NCBI GenBank assembly: GCA_021324935.1
Contig: JAJPIE010000042.1
Coordinates: 41,567 to 105,566 of the forward strand
DNA length: 64,000 nucleotides
Source of the DNA: Acidobacteriota bacterium
GTDB lineage: Bacteria; Acidobacteriota; Terriglobia; Acidiferrales; UBA7541
Direction: 5' to 3'
Shown: in pieces, positions 48,782 through 57,178 of the stretch
Numbering within the stretch: the stretch's first letter is position 1
How the letters are laid out: each line of letters begins with the position of its first letter
Position numbers and translations under genes: made by a program
Notes under the pieces: generated by a model
The model's database searches: none
What the model saw: the letters and a program-made list of their open reading frames with translations, nothing else
What the model was told of the DNA's origin: nothing

Positions 48782-49519
48782 ATGGCCATGACTCAGTTGT
48801 TCTCCAGAACGGGAACTCTGTGGCGGCTCGTGGTGGTGGGCGGGCATACGCGCAGCATTGGCAAAACACAGCTCGTCTGCGACATCATTTCCGCTTTTCC
48901 GAAAACCGATTGGATCGCCGGAAAGATCACCCAATATGGTCACGGCGTTTGCGCGCAGAACGGAGAAGACTGCGATTGTGCGCCGAAGGAGCATGTATGC
49001 GCGCTCGATTGGGAGACCAACTCCAGCACCGGGACTGATAGCGCGCGATTCCTGGCCGCCGGGGCCAAGCGTACCTTCTGGCTGCGAACCAAGCAAGGAT
49101 TCTTGGCCGAAGGCTTGCCTTTGCTGCGCGGAGCGCTGGAAGAAGTGGCGAGTGGCGAGCGCCGAGCGGTGAAAAACGAACAGAGAGAAAGTCCATTGGA
49201 AGCTTCGAGCACGGCGGTGATCCTGGAGAGCAATTCCCTGATGCAATTCACGAAGCCCTCGCTTTATTTCGCGGTGATCGATCCATTCAAGGAAGACTTC
49301 AAGCCGTCTGCCCGGATGGCCCTGAACCGGGCAGATGCCCTCGTCCTGCGCGGGGAACTCGCTGGCGAAGCCCCTCCCGCCCCGCTGTGGATGAAGCTGC
49401 CCGCAAAACTGTTTCAGGAGAAGCCCTCCGTACTGCAACGCGAAGGAGAAGCGCTGCCGTCGCCCCTCGAAGTGCTTGTCCACCGCATGTTGGACGCTCC
49501 GCCATCTGTTCAGTTGTGA
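48782..49519 (+). CDS. P-loop NTPase, MobB-like, function unknown
   Basis: The product is 245 aa. Near the N-terminus RLVVVGGHTRSIGKTQLVCD holds a Walker A-like P-loop (GGHTRSIGKT), similar in place to MobB-type or dethiobiotin-like NTPases. The next segment, GVCAQNGEDCDCAPKEHVC, carries a cluster of Cys residues that may bind a metal or a cofactor. LEASSTAVILESNSLM and LNRADALVLRGELAG follow. No molybdenum cofactor genes are adjacent. The gene lies between lpxD and shc, in the same direction, with a 136-nt gap upstream and a 214-nt gap downstream. The function is not assigned. Confidence 0.72.
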   Translation: MAMTQLFSRTGTLWRLVVVGGHTRSIGKTQLVCDIISAFPKTDWIAGKITQYGHGVCAQNGEDCDCAPKEHVCALDWETNSSTGTDSARFLAAGAKRTFWLRTKQGFLAEGLPLLRGALEEVASGERRAVKNEQRESPLEASSTAVILESNSLMQFTKPSLYFAVIDPFKEDFKPSARMALNRADALVLRGELAGEAPPAPLWMKLPAKLFQEKPSVLQREGEALPSPLEVLVHRMLDAPPSVQL

Positions 49520-49595
49520 CATTTTCCGGCCATGCCGGGTTGCAAAATCGGCATCTTAGGCGTTGACCCTGCTTTCCGAGGTAAGGATAATAACT

Positions 49596-49612
49596 AGGTA
49601 CTGGGGGTACCT
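49596..49612. promoter_or_regulatory. Inverted repeat upstream of the hopanoid operon
   Basis: AGGTAC (49596-49601), a 5-nt G-rich spacer and GTACCT (49607-49612) form a 6-bp dyad about 120 nt before the shc start. A second small hairpin, TCGGGG-TGTA-CCCCGA (49686-49701), lies closer to it. Either could be an operator. Neither is proven. Confidence 0.35.
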
Positions 49613-49733
49613 GACAGGTCGATGCTCAGGTGACCTTCTGGAAGCCTAACGCATCAGAGAAGTTAGTCGTTTTCCTGGGGATTGCTCGGGGTGTACCCCG
49701 AATTCGTAAGCTTTCGCTCTGTGAGGAGCAGGA

Positions 49734-51776
49734 ATGGCGTCTTTCGTACGCGTCGGAGAAGAGATACCAGTCGCGCCTTCGCCGGTACCGTGGCGGCAAG
49801 AGGCCTGGACCGAAAAGGTTGAAACCGCCGTCCAGAAGGGCGCGGAGTATCTGCTTTCCATCCAGGCTGAGGAAGGCTATTGGCACGGCGAACTGGAAGC
49901 CGACACCACTCTCGAATCCGACTATATCTACTACCTCTGCGTGCTCGGGAAGGCTGACCCATCGCGTATCGCGAAGCTCGCCAACTATGTGCGCCAGCGG
50001 CAACTGCCCGACGGCGGCTGGCCCATCTACCCCGGCGGTCCTTCCGAGCTGAACGCTACCTGCAAAGCGTACTTCGCGCTGAAACTCGCCGGCGATGCGC
50101 CGGATTCCCCGCACTTGACCAAAGCTCGCGAAACCGTTCACCGCCTCGGCGGCCTCGAACACACGAATTCCTACGTGCGCTTTTATCTGGCGCTGGTCGG
50201 CGCGGTGGGCTGGGAGCTTGTGCCCGCGATTCCGCCGGAGCTGATGCTCCTGCCGAACTGGTTCTACATCAACATCTACGAGATGTCTTCCTGGACGCGC
50301 GGCATCGTGATTCCGATGGCGATTCTCTCGGCGCTCCGGCCGGAGTTCCGTTTGCCGGAACGCGCGCGCGTGGATGAACTCTTCAAAGACCCTTCGCAGA
50401 AAACCGCGGCGTTCAGCTGGAGCAAGCAGCTCATCTCCTGGAAAAATCTTTTCCTGGCTCTCGACCGCGGCCTGAAGCTTTACGAAAAACTCCCCTGGAA
50501 GCCGCTGCGCAACAAAGCGCTCCGCGAAGCCAAGCAGTGGATGCTCGAGCACATCGAGCGCACCGAGGGTCTCGCGGCCATCTACCCCTCGATGATGAAT
50601 TCGATTTTCGCGTTGATGGCCCTGGGCCACGGGCCCGATGATCCGCTGACCTTCCGCGAGATCAAGGAATTCTCCCGCTTCGAAATTGAAGAAGGCGACA
50701 CGATCCGCCTCCAGCCTTGCGTTTCGCCCGTATGGGACACCTGCATTGCGATGGTGGCCCTCGAAGAGGCCGGCTTGCCCGCGGATCATCCCGCGCTGGT
50801 GAAGGCCGCGGACTGGATCCTGAGCAAGCAGATTCTGGGCGGCGGCGACTGGCAGATCAAAAACAAGGACGCTGAGCCGGGCGGCTGGGCGTTTGAATTC
50901 CGCAACGATTTTTATCCCGACGTCGACGACACCGCGTTTGTGCTCATGGCGCTGCAGCGCGTGAAATTTCCCGACCAGAAGCGCATGGAAGGCGCGCTGC
51001 GCCGCGGCATCCAGTGGCTGCTTAGCATGCAGAACCGCGACGGCGGCTGGGGCGCGTTTGACCGCGACAACGACAAGCAGATCCTTTGCAACATTCCATT
51101 CGCCGATCACAACGCGATGATCGATCCTTCCACCGCCGACGTGACCGCGCGCGTACTGGAATGCCTGGGCCGCTTCGGCTGGCCCGCGGATCATCCGGTG
51201 ATTCGCAGGGCTGTCGGTTTCCTGACGAAGGATCAGTGCAGGGACGGATCGTGGTTCGGGCGCTGGGGCGTGAATTATGTCTATGGCACCAGCGGCGTGC
51301 TGCGGGCGCTGGAAACGGTTTCCCTGACCGCGCAGGATTACTGCGTGCGTGCCGTGGCCTGGCTGCGCAAGGTGCAAAAGGCCGATGGCAGCTTCGGCGA
51401 ATCGCTGTTGAGCTACGAGATGGCTTCAACCAAGGGCCAGGGCAACAGCACGCCTTCGCAAACCGCTTGGGGCTTGATCGGCTTGCTCGCTGCGGCCGAT
51501 CCCAACGATCCCGCTGTGGGCCGCGCCGCGGCGTACCTGGTGCAGCAGCAGAACGCGAATGGTTCCTGGAGCGAAGATGATTTCACCGGCACGGGCTTCC
51601 CCGGCGTCTTCTATCTGAAGTATCACCTGAATAAGAATTCGTTCCCGGTTTATGCGCTGGCGCGATTCCGCAATCAGGGGAAACGCGCGGAACAATATCG
51701 GGCTTTCACCTTCAAGCCGGCGGAGTTTCGGTTGCGGAGCGGTTTGTACTCCAAACGCGAACGGAGCGCTTCCTAA
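49734..51776 (+). CDS. shc: Squalene-hopene cyclase
   Basis: The product is 680 aa, normal for SHC, with GAGGAGCAGGA before the ATG. The catalytic acid motif DVDD is at residues 396-399, preceded by FRNDFYP. Several QW repeats are visible (RQRQLPDGGWPIYPGG, SMQNRDGGWGAFDRDND, KVQKADGSFGESLLSYE, QQQNANGSWSEDDFTG). The enzyme is monotopic in the membrane and cyclises squalene to hopene or hopanol. It opens the hopanoid locus, and the next gene (hpnH) starts 6 nt after its stop. Confidence 0.96.
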   Translation: MASFVRVGEEIPVAPSPVPWRQEAWTEKVETAVQKGAEYLLSIQAEEGYWHGELEADTTLESDYIYYLCVLGKADPSRIAKLANYVRQRQLPDGGWPIYPGGPSELNATCKAYFALKLAGDAPDSPHLTKARETVHRLGGLEHTNSYVRFYLALVGAVGWELVPAIPPELMLLPNWFYINIYEMSSWTRGIVIPMAILSALRPEFRLPERARVDELFKDPSQKTAAFSWSKQLISWKNLFLALDRGLKLYEKLPWKPLRNKALREAKQWMLEHIERTEGLAAIYPSMMNSIFALMALGHGPDDPLTFREIKEFSRFEIEEGDTIRLQPCVSPVWDTCIAMVALEEAGLPADHPALVKAADWILSKQILGGGDWQIKNKDAEPGGWAFEFRNDFYPDVDDTAFVLMALQRVKFPDQKRMEGALRRGIQWLLSMQNRDGGWGAFDRDNDKQILCNIPFADHNAMIDPSTADVTARVLECLGRFGWPADHPVIRRAVGFLTKDQCRDGSWFGRWGVNYVYGTSGVLRALETVSLTAQDYCVRAVAWLRKVQKADGSFGESLLSYEMASTKGQGNSTPSQTAWGLIGLLAAADPNDPAVGRAAAYLVQQQNANGSWSEDDFTGTGFPGVFYLKYHLNKNSFPVYALARFRNQGKRAEQYRAFTFKPAEFRLRSGLYSKRERSAS

Positions 51777-51782
51777 GGACGA

Positions 51783-52835
51783 ATGCGGTACCCCCTCGGC
51801 CTAGTGCTGGATTCTGCCCGACACCTCGCGGCGCGGAAACTTCGCGGCGAAAAGAAAATCCCGATCATTTTGTCTCTGGACCCGCTGGGGGGGTGCGTGT
51901 CGCCTTGCAACGGAACGCCGGCAAACGCAGACGGCAGTGGAGTTGGCCCCGCGAAAGAGCGTCCCGTGCTCACCGTTGAGCAGTGCCTGGCCGCCATCGC
52001 GGAATGCGACACACCCGTGGTGGCGATTTACGGCGGCGAGCCGCTGGAGTATCCGGACATCGCGCGCCTGACGCGCGAAATTCTCTCGCGCGGAAAACAC
52101 CTGTTTCTCTACACCGACGGAACACAGATCCGGCGGCACTTGCACATGATTCCGCCGTATACCAATTTTTTCTGGAACGTGAAGCTGGACGGTACGCAGG
52201 AGTCGCACGATGCCCGCGCCGGGAGCCCCGGCGTATTCGCCGAAGCCCTGGACGGTGTAAAGGCGGCAAAAAACGCCGGATTCTTTGTCCTGGTGACGAC
52301 AACGATCTATCCGGACACGAAGATTCGCGATGTCGCCTCGCTTTATGAAACGCTCCACGCCCTGCACGTGGACGGTTATATGCTCTCCCCGCACTATCCG
52401 GCGCACAAGTTGTGCCGCAATTCGGCCGCGGCCTTCCACGAACAGATGCGCGAGCGCTTCCGCGAAGCCAGCGAGTTGTTGGATGAATACAATCTGCTGA
52501 CTTCTCCGATCTATCTGGAATTTTTGCGCGGCGAACGCGAACTGGACTGCTGCTCTTGGGGCAGTCCGCTTTTTGGGCCGGACGGCTGGGCCGCGCCTTG
52601 CCACCTCTTGAACTACGGCTACATGCCGAGCTACAAGATGCTGGTCGACAATACGCTCTGGGAAAATTTTGGCCGGGGCATGAATCCGCGCTGCGAACCC
52701 TGCCTGAATCCCTCCGGCTATGAAACCTCAGCGATTCTCGGCATCAATCCGAAGGCCGGTGATTTTTGGAAGCTTCTCTCCTGGCAATGGAACGGCAGCC
52801 TCGGTGAAAAGCGCGAGCGGGTGCGCAAGCCGTGA
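51783..52835 (+). CDS. hpnH: HpnH-like adenosylhopene synthase (radical SAM family), incomplete Fe-S motif
   Basis: The product is 350 aa and aligns along most of its length with HpnH: KIPIILSLDPLGGC, then TPVVAIYGGEPLEYPDI (SAM region), WNVKLDGTQESHDARAG, GPDGWAAPCHLLNYGYM, and RCEPCLNPSGYETSAIL. HpnH joins a 5'-deoxyadenosyl radical to diploptene to give adenosylhopane. The radical SAM Cys triad CxxxCxxC should be near residue 38. Here C38 and C42 are present, but the third position is Thr45 (CVSPCNGT). The segment after it (PANADGSGVGPAKERPV) is longer than usual and has atypical codons after a run of seven G. A local pair of compensating frameshifts is an alternative explanation. The stop overlaps hpnA. 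Confidence 0.82.
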   Translation: MRYPLGLVLDSARHLAARKLRGEKKIPIILSLDPLGGCVSPCNGTPANADGSGVGPAKERPVLTVEQCLAAIAECDTPVVAIYGGEPLEYPDIARLTREILSRGKHLFLYTDGTQIRRHLHMIPPYTNFFWNVKLDGTQESHDARAGSPGVFAEALDGVKAAKNAGFFVLVTTTIYPDTKIRDVASLYETLHALHVDGYMLSPHYPAHKLCRNSAAAFHEQMRERFREASELLDEYNLLTSPIYLEFLRGERELDCCSWGSPLFGPDGWAAPCHLLNYGYMPSYKMLVDNTLWENFGRGMNPRCEPCLNPSGYETSAILGINPKAGDFWKLLSWQWNGSLGEKRERVRKP

Positions 52836-53848
52836 CCACACTGGTGACCGGCGCGGCGGGATTCCTGGGCAGCCATGTGGCGCGGCAATTGGTCGCGCGC
52901 GGCGAAGACGTGCGCGTGCTGATGCGCCCCTCGAGCAGCAATCGCGCGATCCGCGATTTGTCGCTCGAGTATGTTACCGGCGATTTGCGGGACGCCGCTT
53001 CACTGGACCGCGCCATGGCAGGGGTGAAGCGCGTCTTTCACGTTGCGGCGGACTACCGGCTGTGGGCGAAAAAGCCCCAGGACATCTACGATTCAAACGT
53101 CGGCGGCACGAAAAATCTTCTTGCCGCGGCGCAGCGCGCCGGCATCGAGCAACTGATCTATACCAGCACGGTGGCCACCATTGCGGTCGGCCGCCCGGAG
53201 CTTCCCAACGAATTTACCGACGCAAAACTCGAAGAGATGGTCGGCCATTACAAGCGCTCGAAATGGATGGCGGAGCAGGAAGCGCTGCAGGCGGCGAAAA
53301 GCGGCCTGCCGGTGATGGTGGCCATGCCGACTACGCCTGTGGGGCCGTGGGACTGGAAACCGACCCCGACTGGAAAAATTGTTCTGGATTTTCTCAACGG
53401 CAAAATGCCCGGCTATGTGGACACGGGCTTGAATTTTGTGGGCGTGGAAGATTGCGCGGCTGGACATTTGCTGGTGGCGGAGAGAGGGAAGATTGGCGAG
53501 CGCTACCTCCTCGGCGCGGAGAATCTAACGTTGAAGGAGCTCCTGGATGCGCTGGCCAAAATTACGGGTCTTGCCGCGCCGGCAATGAAGTTCCCCCACG
53601 GGCTGGCGTTGGGTGTAGCTTACCTGGAAACAGGATTCGCGCGCTTGCTGGGGCGCGAGCCGCAAATCCCCGTCGAAGGCGTGAAGATCGCGCAGCACAG
53701 AATGTTCGTGGACGTTTCTCGCGCGCAGCGCGAACTCGGATTCAAGCCAGAGCCGGTGGCAGCGGCGCTGGAACGCGCGGTGCGTTGGTATCGGGAAAAC
53801 GGATACGTCTCGCCGCGGCGTGCCAGGAAAATGAAATTGGCGGCGTAA
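52832..53848 (+). CDS. hpnA: HpnA, hopanoid-associated sugar epimerase (SDR)
   Basis: The product is 338 aa, starting at a GTG that overlaps the hpnH stop (GTGA). It is an extended SDR: TLVTGAAGFLGSHVARQL (Rossmann glycines), then FHVAADYRLWAKKPQDIY, YTSTVATIAVG and YKRSKWMAEQE, with the YxxxK catalytic pair. GGTKNLLAAAQRAGIEQ and VDVSRAQRELGF match HpnA proteins. HpnA is thought to modify the nucleotide sugar or the hopanoid side chain, but its exact reaction is not established. Coupling with hpnH supports a side-chain role. Confidence 0.9.
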   Translation: MTTLVTGAAGFLGSHVARQLVARGEDVRVLMRPSSSNRAIRDLSLEYVTGDLRDAASLDRAMAGVKRVFHVAADYRLWAKKPQDIYDSNVGGTKNLLAAAQRAGIEQLIYTSTVATIAVGRPELPNEFTDAKLEEMVGHYKRSKWMAEQEALQAAKSGLPVMVAMPTTPVGPWDWKPTPTGKIVLDFLNGKMPGYVDTGLNFVGVEDCAAGHLLVAERGKIGERYLLGAENLTLKELLDALAKITGLAAPAMKFPHGLALGVAYLETGFARLLGREPQIPVEGVKIAQHRMFVDVSRAQRELGFKPEPVAAALERAVRWYRENGYVSPRRARKMKLAA

Positions 53849-53919
53849 AGATAAAGTGAAGTAAAGACGTAATGAAGTAAAGAAGCAACGGCGAATTTGC
53901 AGCTGCCGCTTGGGCAGCG

Positions 53920-53965
53920 GGATATTTGTGGTGGCCGGACTTCAGACCGGCTCTGCGGAGTTTCG
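53920..53965. repeat. GCCGG/CCGGC inverted repeat in the hpnA-hpnG gap
   Basis: The 158-nt gap contains GCCGGACTTCAGACCGGC, a 5-bp stem, and just before it a direct repeat of GAAGTAAAG units. This looks like a dispersed intergenic element rather than a gene. Confidence 0.4.
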
Positions 53966-54006
53966 GGGCGAAGTAGCGGCGGTCACAGGACAAGAAACAG
54001 AAAACC

Positions 54007-54792
54007 ATGCGCGTGTTGGTGACATTTGCGGTGGAAGCGGAGTTCGCGGCCTGGCGGAAGCTCCGCCGCTTCAATCTGCTCGATTTTCGGGGACTCAAGC
54101 TGCGGAAAACGAAAATCGGCGATACCGAAGTGCTGGTGCTCATCACTGGCGTCGGCTCGCAAGCTGCCGCGCAAGCGATGGACCTGATGCTGGGCATGGC
54201 GGACGGCAATCAATATTTCGATGTCTGCATCTCGAGCGGCTTGGCCGGGGCGCTCTGCGAAACCTTGAACGTGGGTGACGTGATTGCTCCCCGCGAGTTG
54301 CTCGCGGAAATGCAAGGCCCGGAGCGGGAATCCGACCGCATGCAGGTGGACGTCACGCTGCGGCAACGGGCGCTGCAGAATGGGGCGAAGGACGCGAATT
54401 GCTTGTTCACCACGGACCGGATCTTGCTGAAGGCCGGCCAGAAAAAATCCTGTGCTTCACGCGCGCAATCGGTGGACATGGAAAGTTTCGAAATCGTGAA
54501 GCAGGCCACGGCCTGGGGCGCGCGCAGCCTGGTGATTCGCGCGATTAGCGATTCGGCGAACGAGGATCTGCCCATAGACTTCAATCGCACTCTTTCTAGT
54601 AAGAACGATGTAAGTATCGGCAGGGTCCTCGGGGAGGTGCTGAGGAATCCCTTCGCTTTGCCGGCGCTCATCCGCTTCGGGAAGCAAAGCCGGCGCGCCG
54701 GCGCGCGCCTCGCCGATTTCCTGGACGCGTTTCTGCAAGGAATCGCGAGCACGCAAAGCTCGCCGCAAATCAAGGGAGTGAGCGCGGCATGA
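54007..54792 (+). CDS. hpnG: HpnG, hopanoid phosphorylase (nucleoside phosphorylase fold)
   Basis: The product is 261 aa. The fold of the PNP/MTA-type phosphorylase superfamily is visible: VLVTFAVEAEFAAWRKLRRF, GVGSQAAAQAMDLML, CISSGLAGALCETLNVGDVI (phosphate and purine region) and AQSVDMESFEIVKQATAWG, with the signature Met-Glu-Ser. HpnG converts adenosylhopane to ribosylhopane phosphate with release of adenine. It follows hpnA after a 158-nt gap and is coupled to the first dehydrogenase by ATGA. Confidence 0.9.
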   Translation: MRVLVTFAVEAEFAAWRKLRRFNLLDFRGLKLRKTKIGDTEVLVLITGVGSQAAAQAMDLMLGMADGNQYFDVCISSGLAGALCETLNVGDVIAPRELLAEMQGPERESDRMQVDVTLRQRALQNGAKDANCLFTTDRILLKAGQKKSCASRAQSVDMESFEIVKQATAWGARSLVIRAISDSANEDLPIDFNRTLSSKNDVSIGRVLGEVLRNPFALPALIRFGKQSRRAGARLADFLDAFLQGIASTQSSPQIKGVSAA

Positions 54793-55895
54793 GCGGCGCG
54801 GGAACCGTGGCGGAACAATTGCGCACTCAGGGGCCCATCCCCAAGACCATGCGCGCGGGTGTTTTTCGCGACAAAGGCGTCGTGCGCGTCGAGGAAGTTC
54901 CCGTCCCAGAAGTCGGCGACGGCGAGCTGCTCATCAAAGTTGCTGCTTGCGGGATCTGCGGCACCGATATCAAGAAGATTTTCTATCGTTACGTCGAGCC
55001 GCCGCAAATTCTTGGGCATGAACTGGCTGGCACGGTGGTAGCTATCGGCCGTGGCGTCGCCAAATGGAAGCTCGGCGACCGGGTGATGAGCTTCCATCAC
55101 ATCCCCTGTGCCACGTGTTTCTATTGCCAGCGGCGTATGTTCTCGCAGTGCAAGCTTTACAAATCGACGGGGCTCACCGCCGGATTCACGCCTAACGGCG
55201 GTGGCTTTGGCGAATATGTGAAGGCCATGCCCTGGGTGGTGGAGCGCGGCATCGTGGCCCTGCCGGATGATGTTAGCTTTGAGGAAGCCACCTTCATCGA
55301 GCCGATCAACACCATCGTCAAAGCGATACAGAAAGCCCGCGTCGCCGCGGGTGAAACCGTGCTGGTGATTGGCTGCGGCCCCATCGGTTTGCAACTCCTG
55401 ATGGTCGCGGCACTCGAGGGCGCTCGCCTCTATACCAGCGACCCGATGCCCACCCGGCGGGCCAAAAGCCTGAATTTGGGAGCCGTTGAGTCATTTGACC
55501 CCAACAGTGGTAAGCTAGGGGAAGAAATTCGGGCCCGAACCGAGGGCCGGGGAGCAGACGCAGTTCTCGTTGCCGTGGCGCATCCCGCAGTGGTTATCGA
55601 AGCGCTGGCGGCGGCGAGGCCTGGGGGGCGGGTGCTCTTGTTCGCCGCAAACGACCCCGTGACCAAAATTGAATTTCCTGCCTCGGCGGTGGGGATCGAC
55701 GAGAAGGAAATCCTGGGCAGCTATAGCGCTGCCGTCGACATCCAAGAATCAGCGGCAGACCTGGTGTTGGGAAAGAAACTGCCGGTCATGGATATCGTCA
55801 CCCACAGGTTTCCCTTGGCTAGAATTCAGGAAGGTTTGGAATTGGCGGCTCATCCGACCGAGAGTTCGTTGAAGGTTTTGATAACACACGAATGA
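54789..55895 (+). CDS. Zinc-dependent MDR alcohol dehydrogenase in hopanoid locus
   Basis: The product is 368 aa, starting inside the hpnG stop (ATGA). It is a medium-chain dehydrogenase. The catalytic Zn site starts at Cys57 (AACGICGTDIKK), with GHELAGTVVAIGRGVAKWKL and the structural Zn cluster CATCFYCQRRMFSQC. The NAD(P) site is TVLVIGCGPIGLQLLMVAA. The family includes threonine and sorbitol dehydrogenases. Its presence between hpnG and hpnCD and its translational coupling suggest it oxidises or reduces a bacteriohopanepolyol side chain, which is an inference. It is not a recognised hpn gene. Its own stop overlaps the next dehydrogenase. Confidence 0.85.
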   Translation: MSGAGTVAEQLRTQGPIPKTMRAGVFRDKGVVRVEEVPVPEVGDGELLIKVAACGICGTDIKKIFYRYVEPPQILGHELAGTVVAIGRGVAKWKLGDRVMSFHHIPCATCFYCQRRMFSQCKLYKSTGLTAGFTPNGGGFGEYVKAMPWVVERGIVALPDDVSFEEATFIEPINTIVKAIQKARVAAGETVLVIGCGPIGLQLLMVAALEGARLYTSDPMPTRRAKSLNLGAVESFDPNSGKLGEEIRARTEGRGADAVLVAVAHPAVVIEALAAARPGGRVLLFAANDPVTKIEFPASAVGIDEKEILGSYSAAVDIQESAADLVLGKKLPVMDIVTHRFPLARIQEGLELAAHPTESSLKVLITHE

Positions 55896-57007
55896 AGACC
55901 GCAGCCCCCAAAAAAGCGGAAGCTGCCCCGGAAGAAGCGGTGCTCCAGGGAAAGATCATTGTGCCATCGCGGATGACCGCGGCGGTGCTCTACGGCAGCG
56001 AAGATCTGCGCATCGAACAGATCGATGTTCCCGCCGTCGCGGCCGATGAAGTTCTCTTGCGCGTGCGTCTGGCCCTGACCGACGGCACCGACCTCAAAGT
56101 CTGGAAGCGCGGCTACCACGCGAAGATGATTCAACCGCCCGCCGTCTTCGGCCACGAAGTCGTCGGCGAAATCGTCGCCGTCGGCAAGCGCGTGGATTCC
56201 AGGTGGCGCCTGGGAATGCGCGTCATTGCCGCCAATTCGGCGCCGTGTCTGCGCTGCTACCACTGCCGCCGCGGCCAGGAAAGTCTTTGCGACGATCTGC
56301 TCTTTAATAACGGCGCTTACGCCGAATACATGCGCATTCCCGGCCGCATCGTGCGGGAAAACATGCTGGAAGTGCCGCACGCCGTGGACGACCACAGCGC
56401 CGCGCTTGTCGAGCCATTAGCTTGCGTGCTGCGCGGCATCCACGAGATGGAAGTGCGCACCGGCGACACCACGGTGGTCATCGGATGCGGTCCAATCGGC
56501 TTGATGTTCGTACGCATGCTCACTCGGCGAGGCGTGCGCGTGATTGCACTTGCCCGGCGGGAAGCACCTCTTTCCGTAGCCCGGAAGTTGGGTGCCGCGG
56601 CTACGATGAACGTCACCGAATTGCCGGACGTTCCGGCTTCGGTACGCGCACTGACCGACGAGGGCAGCGGGCCGGACTCCGTCGTTGAAGCCGCCGGGAA
56701 TCCCGCTACCTGGAAACAGGCTCTGGCCATGGTGCGGCGCGGCGGCGTGGTCAATTTCTTCAGCGGCCTGCCCACGGGCACGCGCGTGGAAATCGAGCCG
56801 GCCGCGGTGCACTATTCCGAGATCAAGATGATTTCGCCGTTCCACCACACCCCACGTTTTATTCGCGAGGCGCTCGAAGCCATCCGCCGCGGCGACGTCT
56901 CCGCCCAGGATTTCGTCACCGAAGACATTCGATTGGAAGATCTGCCGCAGGCTTTTGAGCGCATGAAAGCGCGCAGCGGAGAGATTAAGCTCGCGGTACG
57001 CCCGTAG
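55892..57007 (+). CDS. MDR dehydrogenase, second copy, with altered catalytic Zn ligand
   Basis: The product is 371 aa and starts inside the preceding stop (ATGA). An N-terminal extension (KTAAPKKAEAAPEEAVLQG) precedes the MDR domain. The position of the catalytic Cys is Asp64 (LTDGTDLKVWKRG, compared with CGTD in the first copy). The rest of the fold is normal: FGHEVVGEIVAVGKRV, CLRCYHCRRGQESLC (structural Zn) and TVVIGCGPIGLMFVRMLTRR (Rossmann). Asp can coordinate Zn, but the change may mean a different mechanism or substrate. Three genes (hpnG and both dehydrogenases) are linked by 4-nt overlaps and should be made together. Confidence 0.83.
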   Translation: MKTAAPKKAEAAPEEAVLQGKIIVPSRMTAAVLYGSEDLRIEQIDVPAVAADEVLLRVRLALTDGTDLKVWKRGYHAKMIQPPAVFGHEVVGEIVAVGKRVDSRWRLGMRVIAANSAPCLRCYHCRRGQESLCDDLLFNNGAYAEYMRIPGRIVRENMLEVPHAVDDHSAALVEPLACVLRGIHEMEVRTGDTTVVIGCGPIGLMFVRMLTRRGVRVIALARREAPLSVARKLGAAATMNVTELPDVPASVRALTDEGSGPDSVVEAAGNPATWKQALAMVRRGGVVNFFSGLPTGTRVEIEPAAVHYSEIKMISPFHHTPRFIREALEAIRRGDVSAQDFVTEDIRLEDLPQAFERMKARSGEIKLAVRP

Positions 57008-57178
57008 CTTGAACGTGACTCACGGCGAGCGGATGACAGATAGCAGCGATCCGAAACCCATCGTTCCAAGATTTCCGAAGATGATTGAAACCAGATTCTT
57101 GCGGTCTGTTTCCTGTAATCTGCTCGCTGCTGTCTGTTTTCCATTTCTTATGCTGAGATTCTAAGAGTCTAGAAACCC

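Noticed and set aside
49626..51377. Minus-strand frame of 583 codons opposite shc
   Set aside because: It is antisense of the cyclase gene with no fold pattern. Long shadow frames are common in this GC-rich DNA.
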